DNA from: Phoebastria nigripes
Taxonomy: Eukaryota; Chordata; Aves; Procellariiformes; Diomedeidae
Assembly (NCBI GenBank): GCA_035582835.1
Contig: JAYKAV010003132.1
Coordinates: 2,600,784-2,664,783 of the forward strand
Reading direction: 5' to 3'
DNA length: 64,000 nucleotides
In this document: piece after piece, positions 49,730 through 59,709 of the stretch
How the letters are laid out: each line of letters starts with the position of its first letter
Numbering within the stretch: the stretch's first letter is position 1
Made by a program: the position numbers and the translations under genes
Notes under the pieces: generated by a model
The model's input: the letters and a program-made list of their open reading frames with translations, nothing else
Told to the model about the DNA's origin: nothing
Database searches by the model: none

Positions 49730-50469
49730 CTTGGGTGAACTTGTTGTGGAAAAGTCAATCAAATTTAATAGAGAGGAAACAAATCAAGTTCTATTGACAA
49801 TTGGGCCCTGATTCTCTTTTTAAGGGGGAAAACCCAAACAAATAAAAAACCCACGCACACATACACACGCGTTTCTACCTTAAGACCTTTTTCACTGCAA
49901 GAATCTAGCATATCAGCCTTTATAATTTAAGAGAACATGACTTTTCCCTAAGTCTACCATATCTATTTCTACAGGCCATACTTTTTTATTGACTTTTTTT
50001 TGACAATGGAAAAAACTTTTAGAGAAACTATCAGTCTCTTCCAAAGCTTTTTTTCTGTTTGTTAATGAGTGTGTTCTTCAGTTGTACAGCTAATTAGTGA
50101 GTAAATAAGATCCAACAGAATGAGTGACCAGGATGGCAATGGCATTTTAAGACATGATCTATGAAAAGAAAACCCTTCTAAAGAATGTAAATTTCCAACA
50201 ATGTTTGCTTAGATCTAAAAAGAGCTTCACCCTGTTTATTTGAGAAAATGACTTTTTTCTCCGTAGTGTCTCTTGGAAAAGTGATTGTTTAGGTGGTGAT
50301 TTCTATGACCTTAAAATAGCCTTTACTGTCTTGGAACTGCAGGCTACTCAGCACATCTTGACTACTGGCTTGCTCTTTAGACGCTCCAATGATACCACAT
50401 ATGCCCATTCAGCTACTTCTTGCTGAGTTTCTTTTCTTTCCTTTCTTCTTCTTTTTTTTTTTTTTTTGG
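49730..50469. other. Non-coding sequence between CR1 and hAT fragments
   Basis: No gene recognised. It contains a short CA-type run (about 49848-49872) and ends in a T-rich tract that adjoins the hAT fragment. Confidence 0.6.
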
Positions 50470-50945
50470 CTGACTGCAAACACTATATAGTTTAGCTTCC
50501 CTACCAAGACTTTGAAATGACTAATTCCTGCAACATATTTCAACACATCCTTAACTGCTAATTGAAGTCTGTGCACAAGGCGGTGAATGGTACGCACCGA
50601 TGGGAACCTCTCTTGCAATAATGTGCCGAATCCGCTCTTTATCTCATTCATTGCCGACGTCTCGTCTGTTGCAAGTCCAATCAATTTTTGTAGCTTTAAA
50701 AGATATGTCCTCTGTTAACTTTCTATATGCCAAAAAAACGACGATGGAAAATTAAGCATTACCTTTGCAGCAGTGAAACTTGATTGCTTCCAGAAGACTC
50801 AGGGAAAAAATGTTGTTGACATTTTTTTACTTCCAGTCTCTGCATGGCAATAAGGTATGATGGCTGATTTATCAAAGAGAGTGTTCTCATCAAGCAGGAG
50901 AGCGAGAGAGAAAGTTCACATCGCACAAAATGAGCTGCTAATTTC
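50470..50945 (-). pseudogene. Broken hAT-type transposase core fragment
   Basis: Minus-strand reading gives two blocks of the hAT transposase RNase H-like core in one frame. The first, at about 50912-50860, begins FSLALLLDENTLFDKS and has the Asp of the LDEsT motif. The second, at about 50690-50470, begins LIGLATDETSAM and continues through K-SG, ERFPSV and the HRLVHRLQLA block. Their spacing (about 70 residues) fits the family. Three in-frame stops break it: TGA at 50916-50918, TGA at 50799-50801 and TAA at 50715-50717. The usual DG after the second motif's Asp is DE, and the HC is HR. On the minus strand the coding sequence runs directly into an A-tract (T-run near 50450-50467). That would suit a truncated retrocopy of a hAT-derived gene (ZNF862/KIAA1586/ZMYM6-like relatives), or may be coincidence. 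No terminal inverted repeats were recognised. Confidence 0.7.
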
Positions 50946-51784
50946 TTTTCCATTTCACTGACAATATGGTATTGGAGCAGCTGTGATTAGAACAATGGAT
51001 GTTCCCAAACTGTGCTCCATTTAACTCCTGCAACTCTGCAAGGTCACACAGTGGGAGAAGGAATTGAAGGCCTTTTTTTGTCTATTCCCTTTTACTTTTT
51101 TTCTTTTTTCTTTTTCTGGAAGGGAGAGAAGGGGAAGGCAGGGTTAATGGAGACTGGGAACTGGTGGAGTTGTCTCCTAGCAACTTTTGGATGTCTCTGT
51201 TTTCAAGTCAGTCAGGAAAACTTGAAGCTGCCCATGAACAAACCTTTATTAACTGAACTGAAGAATTTAGAAACCACACTGAAGCCCTCTGAAGGCAGTG
51301 AATGTTGTGTTGTGTTGTGTCTGTATGTGTGCTTATCTACTGATTTTACCAAAATTTTCATCAGGCCCCCAGTCTAACAGTTGGCAATTGAAGAGGAATT
51401 ACTTAGTTCTGAGGATACACTTCTAGGATTTGGGAGACTTGAGTTCAGTTTCTTCTTTTCCAGCATATTTGAAATATCTTTGCCTTTGCCTCAGTTTCTC
51501 AACTCTCAATGGAGTAATAACATTTCCCTTCTCCAGATTTTGTGGGATCTGAAATATTAAAGATTCTGTGGTATTTAGAAAATTAATATGGCTATGTAAG
51601 TATTTGTGATAAAGCCCTTTATAGAGCCATTCTTCTGCTACAGCTAACCCAAAAGACCGGTGATAAATATTCTGCCTCCTTGATTTTGCTCCCTTCACTG
51701 CAGCTTGCTATCATTTCACTTTCAGGACTTTCTTCTTTCCCTTCAATGCGGGCTTTACATCAATATTGTCTTGGGTGGAATTAC
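50946..51784. other. Non-coding sequence left of the first LTR
   Basis: No gene recognised. A 121-codon plus-strand frame at 51012-51377 begins in ordinary sequence, passes through a T-rich stretch (encoding a phenylalanine run) and a TTGTG repeat, and resembles no protein I know. A faint MIR-like AGGTCACACAGTGGG word occurs at about 51040. Confidence 0.55.
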
Positions 51785-52042
51785 ACCTTGTCCTGGTTTC
51801 AGCTGGGATAGAGTTAATTTTTTTTTCCTAGTAGCTGGTATAGTGCTGTGTTTTGGATTTAGTATGAGAATAATGTTGATAACACACTGATGTTTTTAGT
51901 TGTTGCTAAGTAGTCTACTAGTCAAGGACTTTTCAGCTTCCCATGCTCTGCCAGGTGCACAAGAAGCTGGGAGGGAGCATAGCCAGGACAGCTGACCCAA
52001 CTGGCCAACGGGGTATTCCATACCATATGGCGTCATGCTCAG

Positions 52043-52050
52043 CATATAAA
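52043..52050 (+). promoter_or_regulatory. LTR TATA box
   Basis: CATATAAA, 14 bp downstream of a CATGCTC block, in the usual place within the first solo LTR. The same block is conserved in the second copy. Confidence 0.7.
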
Positions 52051-52226
52051 GCTGGGGGAAGAAGAAGGAAGGGGGGGTCGTTCGGAGTGATGGCGTTTGT
52101 CTTCCCAAGTAACCGTTACGCGTGATGGAGCCCTGCTTTCCTGGCGATGGCTGAACACCTGCCTGCCGATGGGAAGGAGTGAATGAATTCCTTGTTTTGC
52201 TTGCGTGCACGGCTTTTGCTTTCCCT

Positions 52227-52232
52227 ATTAAA
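52227..52232 (+). terminator. LTR polyadenylation signal
   Basis: ATTAAA followed by CTGTCTTTATCTCAACCC, present in both LTR copies at equivalent positions. It marks the end of R in this family by inference. Confidence 0.65.
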
Positions 52233-52361
52233 CTGTCTTTATCTCAACCCAGGAGTTTTCTCACTTTTACCCTTCTGATTCTCTCCCCCATCCCACCGGG
52301 GGGAGTAAGCGAGCGGCTGTGTGGTGCTTAGTTGCTGGCCGGAGTTAAACCACGACAACCT

Positions 52362-55300
52362 CTTCTACTCTGGTGGAGTAAAAGAAGGAATGATTTTCCT
52401 ATCCTGTCTGTGCTTAGTACTTTGGAGTTTGTTTTGCTCTTACAGTTGCATTAATCCATGCAAGATGAAAAATATATTCCAAATGATTTATCATGCACTG
52501 TCTATATCTGTACATAAACTGCATTCCAAAAAAACCCTTCTTAGCAATTAACAATGGACAGTGGAGCTTCTACAGTCATTATGCTGTGCTACAATCTAGA
52601 CAGCAGGAATGTCAGACTCCTTCGGGATATGTATTTCATTTTCATCAGTTTTGATGGATTCCTCAACTACTTTCTGATCTGCATCATGTAAGCTTGGATC
52701 TCAATTAGCATTGGTTTGGGACAGATTGGTTCTAGGGCTGCAGAGGTATTGATCTATCATTCTCCAGGACCCTCTCCATATGAGCAGTGTTTGTAATTCT
52801 GAAAAGAAGCTGCCAAGACAACGTCATCATACAACATTTTTAAAGCCAGGCACAAGCCTCAGTGCCATTTAAAAATAAGCAGAGAAAGGACTGTTTCACT
52901 GAAAGTGATTAAAAGGCACTGCTGGTGTGTTTATCTGTATATCACTCCCCAAGATGACTGTCACTTTGTGCAGATGTACAAATGACAATTATTAATGGAC
53001 AGGTAAGGTTTGTTTATGCTGAGGGGTATTTCATCAATAGGTCTTCTTTCTTTCTTTCTTTTTTTTTTTTTTTTNNCCCCCCCAGTATGGGGACAGAATT
53101 ACCCTGTTTTCTGAATTGTATAGGACTCTCCAGCTGACACAGAGTGGTTTTGTACTGTTCCCTAAACAGTCCATAGGCCTCCAGCAAAGTAGCAAAGATT
53201 ATACCTTTGGAAAAACAGGAGTTAAGCCTGTTCTGGTTGTTCATATTGGTCTGTTAAACAAGTGCTATGGGTTTCTTAATCAAGCCCTAGGCTGGGACTA
53301 GATGAACATATCATTTTTCTGGAACCCATATAATACAGAAGTGACGTGCCCTTTTTCATATACATTATTTTCTCCTTTACTCATTTTTGTTACAATTTTT
53401 ATTCTTGGTCATCTCTAAGTGCAAAGGTTTGGCAGATAGAGTCTCAGGAATATAGTTTCTCCTACAGAGTGAGTCACTGCAGGGGAAAACAACACTGCTC
53501 CCAGAGTATTATGGCATTGAATCCGTGTGCTCCTGATGTGGAAGGAAGAGGGGTTCCTTCCCCTTTCCACTCTTCTGAATGCTTGCCTGAAGGCAGACCC
53601 AATTTACTTCCTCATGATCAGAATTAATATATACCTGTTCTTTTCCCAAACCAAGCAAATTCTGTAACCTTCTGTCTTTATGTGTGGACCTTATGCAGTA
53701 TATGCTGATGGGACAGCAGAATCATTCTTTACTCTCTTCATGCAGATATTCATATCTCCCACAAAGACTAATGAAAGTTGCTGCATACCATTTATCTGTG
53801 AAATTATTAAGATCAGCAAAACCCGAAAAAGTAGTTTTCTTAGTTTTGTACTTGGTTTTCTCTCAGATTTCCCTGCATCTCTTTTAAGGAGAAAATAGCA
53901 CTGATTACAAGTGAATGGGGAGCATTGACACTGGAGTGTGACTGTTTTCTTGCCGTCCCCTGCCCTTTGGCATGTGTTGAGACGTCCTTTGTATNTTCCA
54001 TGGGATGTGTTTTTGTTATCTGTTAAGTATCATAACACCATGCTTTAGCTCAAGCAATAGACAGGCACTTGTGGTTTTATCTAAATTCCTAGGGTTAGCC
54101 AGTATGGCACAATTTCCCACATAAGTTGGAACCCACGAGTTCTGCACTGATTTTTAGAGTTCCTCATTTGAAGTAAATCCTAAAGCTTCCAATGTCAGAG
54201 ACTTCCATGTTTAAAACAAAACAAACAAACAGCTGTGTAAAGTGAAAGGCTGTCAATAGTCTCAAATTCCTGCAGGATCATCTGGTCCCAGCACAACCAG
54301 CTTGAGCTTCTAAATCACTCATTGAGGTCTTTTTTTTAAAAAAAAAAAAAACAACTTTCCTTTTCTGTAGTATGGTTTTGTTGTTAACATTTGCGATGGC
54401 CCTGAGTAGATCATGTCATTTAAATGGGGGAAAAAAATGATGAAAGACTAAAACTGTAAAAGGAACAAATCAAGGACAAAGCCAGAATTCTGATTTTAAT
54501 GAAGCAAGCAACCTTTTACAAAGGCAAACTTACCTCGAGTCCTTCACAAACCTGGTTCAAACATGCATTTAATGTCTTCTTTAATATAATTACTTTTATA
54601 TTGAAGTTAAACACTCAGGGCTCTGTTCTGCTGTAACAGAGTACTGTAACACAGTATGTTACTCAGTTTTCATACTCTTTACAAGCCCTGTGTAAGCTAC
54701 ATGGCTCTGCCATGCATGTCCCTAAGCAAACATGTAATTTAGGAGCTGTCTGGTTGTGTGAGTGTTTCTTAGTGGTTTATGTTCACATATGCACATACTC
54801 CGTATTTATTCTTTTCTGGGCTTAGGAAATCAAGCAGTTTTCAAAAAGAGCTCTTCCTCATAAACACTATTTTAATAACAAACGCTTTAATGTAGAAGAA
54901 ATGATCTGTGCTGTACTTGAACCTTCACCGTGTCAAGAGGAGTTTGAGGTACTTTGACAGCACAGACGCTCTGGAGTTTCCCCCGTACAGATAAATGGTT
55001 CTTTTGGTGTTAAGTATCCCAGCATGGACTTATGATTGAGTCAAAAGGCAATTGGTCAGCACCCATCAAAAATGTGTTTAGGAAATGATAGCATAGAAAT
55101 CTCTTCCTCTCTCTCCCTCCACACACTTTCAATTTTTCTAGAGGTATTTACACGAGGGTGTATATGAAAAACAGAAAATGAGAGAAAGAGAGGGAGGAAG
55201 AAAGACTATGTACAGGAGAATTTAGAGAGAAATCACTAATGAGATATCCAAGACTTTCTGAGAGAAAGAAATCTGCTTCCAAAGTTGGCAGCATTTGTGG

Positions 55301-58300
55301 GTTGAGTAAGGTGTAAGAAGAAAGGGGAAGATTTTTCCCATGATCTTGGGTCTAAAGGACTGAGTGTACATACAGTGTATGTTTTAGGATAAGGAGTACT
55401 GAGCAGTATTTGAGTGGGTGGTGGAGATTTTTATCAAGTACCCTTATCCACAGAGATTAAAAAGAAACTAACCCCCCAGATACAGCAGTTCCATGTTTTC
55501 AGCAAGACCAAAAAGATTCTGAATCATTGGATTTGTCTTTCCCTCTGGAACAGAAATCATTCCCTTCCAGTCATGAAGGAGACCAATTTATTGTTATATA
55601 TAAGCCACAAGCTACGTCACAGAGAAGTCAAAGAATTTCCTCAAAGCAGCAAAACAAGTTGGTAGCAAAAAGACCAAACTACCAGAATCATGATTCAGAG
55701 CCCCCTTACCCATGCCATCTCAATTTTGGCTTAAAACTAGTGCTTTAAGCCATGTAGGACTCTCAGTTCTCTTACATATCAATTCATTTCTACTGACTTC
55801 ACCAGTTCCAAGCCTAAGGAAATCTACAGTCCAGGCAGAAAGTGCTTCTTCCAAACTGCTCCCATCAACTGTAACCCTCAGAAAAACCTTCTATCAGCCA
55901 AGCTTAGTGCTGAGTCTTAAGGTTGCTGAAGATGCTGCTCATTTTAATTTCAGATCTTCAGTCTGAACAGGATATTCAAGGTTATGAAACTTCATTGCAT
56001 AAGCAGAACTCAGAAATTACACAGTGTTGCTCCTTTATGACATTTATTTAGGGATTCTCAAGAACATTACACTTTTTTCAATATAAGTTCACAAATGAAA
56101 AGTGCCTGTTGTGGGCTTGCCGGGGAACTAAATCCCTATGCCTCAGTTTTACTGGAAAATTTTAAATATTTTATAGGACTTCCTATTGTCTCATTAATGT
56201 GTTTTAGGATACCTGGAATGCTTCATTTTGTCACCCAATCCATGTATATTTTTTAGTCATTACAAAAAGGGTTCTGGCCAGTTGAGGTAGTTGAGAGATT
56301 TATGAATAAAAATTAAATTTGCAGTGGATAATGTAATTTCTACAAAACTGAAATCTACCTGTAAACGCCATGATCTTTGGTCTCACCAGAATACTGTCAG
56401 GTTCTTTCCATATCTCACTGAACAGCCTGTCTGAAGATTGTTTGGTAATAGGTGGTTTGATGTCACATATAAATTTATATAAAATATACCATTTATAGTT
56501 GTCACCTGTCTTTTGTCAAAAAACAATACTTGGGCATAGGTTTCCACATGATACTAAGAAAATTTCCTTGGTGTCAACATCCACAGTCTTTCCTTTATCT
56601 CTTCTAGGTAACTCTCTACCACCAGACTTGCAGCACTAAACCTGGGATTAAATTCAGCCAAATTTAAGTTTTAAGCTGGGGTTTGAGCCTAATTTTAAGA
56701 GTGTTGAATGGGGAGAGTTAGAGAATAATTCACCCTATAAAAAATAACCATCAAAATCAGCTGGGTTAACTTTGCCTCTGAAGAAGCTCATCTCTGTATT
56801 CTGTATAAGGACAGTGTAGATTATTAGTTTTGACAGGAAAACAACTTTCAGATGGCTAAACTTAGGTGAGATAAACATCTTAGTAGCAATCCACGTGACA
56901 ACTTGGAGACCTCAGTCTTCCCCTATTCAGGTTTCTCAAAAACCCTAAATAAGAAAGAAAATTTAAGAACTTCTGCAGAGCTGGGGACAGGGAACCTTGC
57001 TTTCTGCTTCTTTACACCAGGATCTGAAAACTTGAGCTCCCTTCCTCCCAATAGCAGTGGCCCAGATAACAGGAATCAAAGCTAGCAACACTGTAAGGGT
57101 AGGTGAAGTAGGGGAGAGCTATCCCAGAACAACACTGGTGGTTAACAGAGCAAATTAACAGGTATGCCGCAGTATAAAAATGAGCAGGTTGGGGCACCCA
57201 AGGATATCACAGAACTCAGAAGACAATGTTTCTGCAGTGAGACATTTTCAGCGCCTTGCTAACTGGTCTCAGACGGGGCTAGCTGTATATAATCCAGGCT
57301 CAAAAGTATTCCNTTCCCCATGAAGCCTTACACACTATATTAGCTGCATTATTAGAGTTTTTTCTATCCTATAATATTTGTGTTANGCGTCACAGTTGGA
57401 GGCAGAATAGGAGTTTGAATGGACTGTTGGCTTCCTCTGCTATATAAAAATAATAAAAAAACCCCAAACGAACCAAACAAAAAGAGCACACATGTACAGA
57501 TCACTTGTCAAGTATGTCTATGGCAATAGATATGAAAATACCTTATCTATATATTTATATCTATATATCTACATCTTTGTATATAGGGAGATATACATTC
57601 ACATGCTTTTTTTGGTTTGTTTGGGGGTTTTTTTGATAACTTTTTCTTTTTTTTTGGAACTCTTGGAAGCTGGTGACTGAAAATGGTTTTGTGTTTAAAA
57701 GCCAAAGAAAAGTTTAAATGACCTTAGAGGGCTAAGTTGTATACTTGTAAGACCTCTGGTATGATCTCTAGAATTGCTGTTGACAGATAGAGCCTGATTG
57801 ACTGAAAATCAATGTGATCAGATGTTTTTATGGATTATAGTGGCCTCAACTAATTACACAAGATTGTCTTTCTAGATCCAAGAGGTTTCAAAGCAAACTC
57901 CAGGCAGATGTATGCAGGATTAATCTGCAGACTTGACAGTTTTTCCTAATTATCTTTTATAATAGCAGAAACTGGATCACCTCTGAACTACTAGAACAAA
58001 TAAGTTCTGTGTTACTATCCCATACGCGCAGCCTCCTTTAGTCTCTATATATGTGCCTTCAAGCATTTGTTTTAGTGGTTATAAACACATCTCTGCATTT
58101 TACTCAGACTTTCCAGTTTTCTTAAAGTCAGAATCTGCCTCCCTTGGTCTTTCCTCACTGTGGGAATTAATGTCTGATCAAACTGGGGGATTTGTTCTTA
58201 TCATTTACTTTTGTATCTCTCTCAGACAAAAAAAAGAAAAAGAAGGGAAGCACCTGAAAACACGCNTCTAGTGGACTCTGTAAAAATGGGGGGACAGGGC

Positions 58301-59102
58301 TGTTTTATTTCATTTAAATGGCATTATTCACCTAAAAACATCTTTTCACTTAAACAAATAAGATATGTAAAATATGAAATAATTTATTTTCAGATTGAAT
58401 GACCTTCCCTGCTCCCCCCTCAGGGTTTGTTTTTCAGTATTATTATTTCTGGTTTGTTTTGACCACAACAAACTTTCCCGGTGGTTTGCAGAGAAGCTCT
58501 GTTCGTGACTATATCTAGATCTACAAGAGGTATACTATATTAGCACTAACATTTTACCATGGTCCTACTTTGGACTAAGAAGAATCCATTCTTTCCAAAG
58601 GTATTCATGACAATTCAGAAAAGTGCTTTGGCTGCATTATCAGTATTTGCATGTTTAGGGCATTCTCCTATGGTATAAGAGCTCAGGGCGTAAGTCGCTG
58701 CTTTGAAGCTCTTTTTCCCTAGCCCTGAGAACACTTTCTTGGAAGACTTTACCTTAAAACCAATGTTTCCACAAAAGGGTTTCAATTTCCATGATCCCAT
58801 CTCCCTTTGGAAGGTGGCCTTGATGCAAAAAGACAAGCTACTGCTTGGTAAAATTCCCTGTCAGCTTTAACAATTTTGGCTTTACCTTCATTTCTCCAGC
58901 TCAANAACAGGGATGAGGATAATGATCTTCATTTGACGGACACTGGATCTCAGTGTAAAGAAACCCAAGAGGCTTTGAATCAAGTGGGTTTATGAGGCTG
59001 AATTAATTAATACTGCTGAAGTTCTTTGAAATCCTGCGTCAGAGGAGCTATTGAGATGTAAATTTCTGGAGAGTGCCCTCCTTTCAGTCAGTGTGGAAGA
59101 AC
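52362..59102. other. Non-coding sequence between the two solo LTRs
   Basis: No gene recognised and no retroviral gag, pol or env remnant, so the two LTRs are independent insertions. Features include a CTTT/T-tract with two Ns at 53.04-53.08 kb, GA-rich low-complexity sequence near 55.17-55.20 kb, a T/A junction at 54.33-54.35 kb and several isolated Ns. Open frames are under 95 codons. Confidence 0.65.
53044..53083. repeat. (CTTT)n/T-tract/C-tract with assembly gap
   Basis: Four CTTT units, then a T-run, then two Ns (53075-53076), then seven Cs. The Ns at a homopolymer junction look like a tiny assembly gap or unresolved length. Confidence 0.85.
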
Positions 59103-59235
59103 ACCCTTGTCGTGGTTTAACCCCAGCCGGCAACTAAGCACCACACAGCCGCTTGCTCTCTTCCCCCCGCAGCGGGATCGGGGAGAGAATCAGAAGGGTA
59201 AAAGTGAGAAAACTCATGGGTTGAGATAAAGACAG

Positions 59236-59241
59236 TTTAAT
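59236..59241 (-). terminator. LTR polyadenylation signal
   Basis: TTTAAT on the plus strand, ATTAAA on the element strand, followed by the same CTGTCTTTATCTCAACCC context as the other copy. Confidence 0.6.
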
Positions 59242-59422
59242 AGGTAAAGCAAAAGCCACACATGCAAGCAAAAAAACCCAAGTAATTAATTCACTCCTTC
59301 CCATCAGCAGGCAGGTGTTCAGCCATCNCCAGGAAAGCAGGGCTCCATCACGCGTAACGGTGACATGGGAAGGCAAAACGCCATCATTTCGAACGTCCCT
59401 CCTTCCTTCTTCTTCCCCCAGC

Positions 59423-59430
59423 TTTATATG
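59423..59430 (-). promoter_or_regulatory. LTR TATA box
   Basis: TTTATATG on the plus strand, i.e. CATATAAA on the element strand, equivalent to the box in the first LTR. Confidence 0.65.
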
Positions 59431-59709
59431 CTGAGCATGACGCCATATGNTATGGAATATCCCTTTGGTCAGTTGGGGTCAGCTGTCCCAGCCGTGTCCC
59501 CTCCCAACTTCTTGTGCACCCCCAGCCTCCTCGCTGGTGGGGTGGGGTGAGAAGCAGAAAAGGCCTTGGCTCTGTGTAAGCCCTGCTCAGCAGTGACAAA
59601 ACCATCCCTGTGTTATCAACGTTGTTTTCAGCACAAATCCAAAACATAGCCCCATACCAGCTACTATGAAGAAAACTAACTTTATCCCAACCAAAAACAG
59701 CACAACCCT

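Larger units (their letters stand above)
51789..52357 (+). mobile_element. Solo LTR of avian endogenous retrovirus, plus orientation
   Basis: A 569-bp element starts TGTCCTGG and ends ACCACGACA (TG...CA termini) and belongs to a solo-LTR family I recognise from many bird genomes. It has a U3 region, a CATATAAA TATA box at 52043-52050 with a CRE-like TGGCGTCA upstream (52028-52035), an ATTAAA polyadenylation signal (52227-52232) and a U5 with a C-rich/G-rich run (CCACCGGGGGGAG). It is flanked by ACCT on both sides (51785-51788 and 52358-52361), a 4-bp target-site duplication or a degraded 5-bp one. No retroviral internal sequence follows, so it is a solo LTR from recombination between two LTRs. 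It shares long blocks with the inverted copy at 59.1 kb. The subfamily name cannot be given from sequence alone. Confidence 0.9.
59108..59704 (-). mobile_element. Solo LTR of avian endogenous retrovirus, minus orientation
   Basis: A 597-bp element, the reverse complement of the same family as the LTR at 51.79 kb. On its own strand it starts TGTGCTG and ends ACCACGACA. The 5-bp sequence ACCCT flanks both ends (59103-59107 and 59705-59709), a clean target-site duplication that fixes both borders. TATA box complement at 59423-59430; ATTAAA complement at 59236-59241. It shares with the first copy the block from the CRE/TATA region through ACGCGTGATGGAGCCC and on to the polyadenylation signal. Its U3 differs more (an extra CACC/GGTGG-rich segment near 59515-59560). 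Antisense open frames across it (for example 59384-59716) are not genes. Confidence 0.9.

Noticed and set aside
50720..50764. GT...AG intron-like interval between the hAT motif blocks
   Set aside because: Only about 45 bp long, too short for a vertebrate intron. The two blocks are already in the same frame at normal family spacing without removing it.
51036..51075. MIR-like AGGTCACACAGTGGG word
   Set aside because: Only one short word matches; neighbouring MIR core words are absent.
54240..54330. CR1-like GGATCATCTGGTCCCAGC word
   Set aside because: A single matching word with no further CR1 pattern on either side.
52362..59102. Possibility that the two LTRs bound one provirus
   Set aside because: They are in opposite orientation, have different target duplications, and no gag/pol/env-like sequence lies between them.
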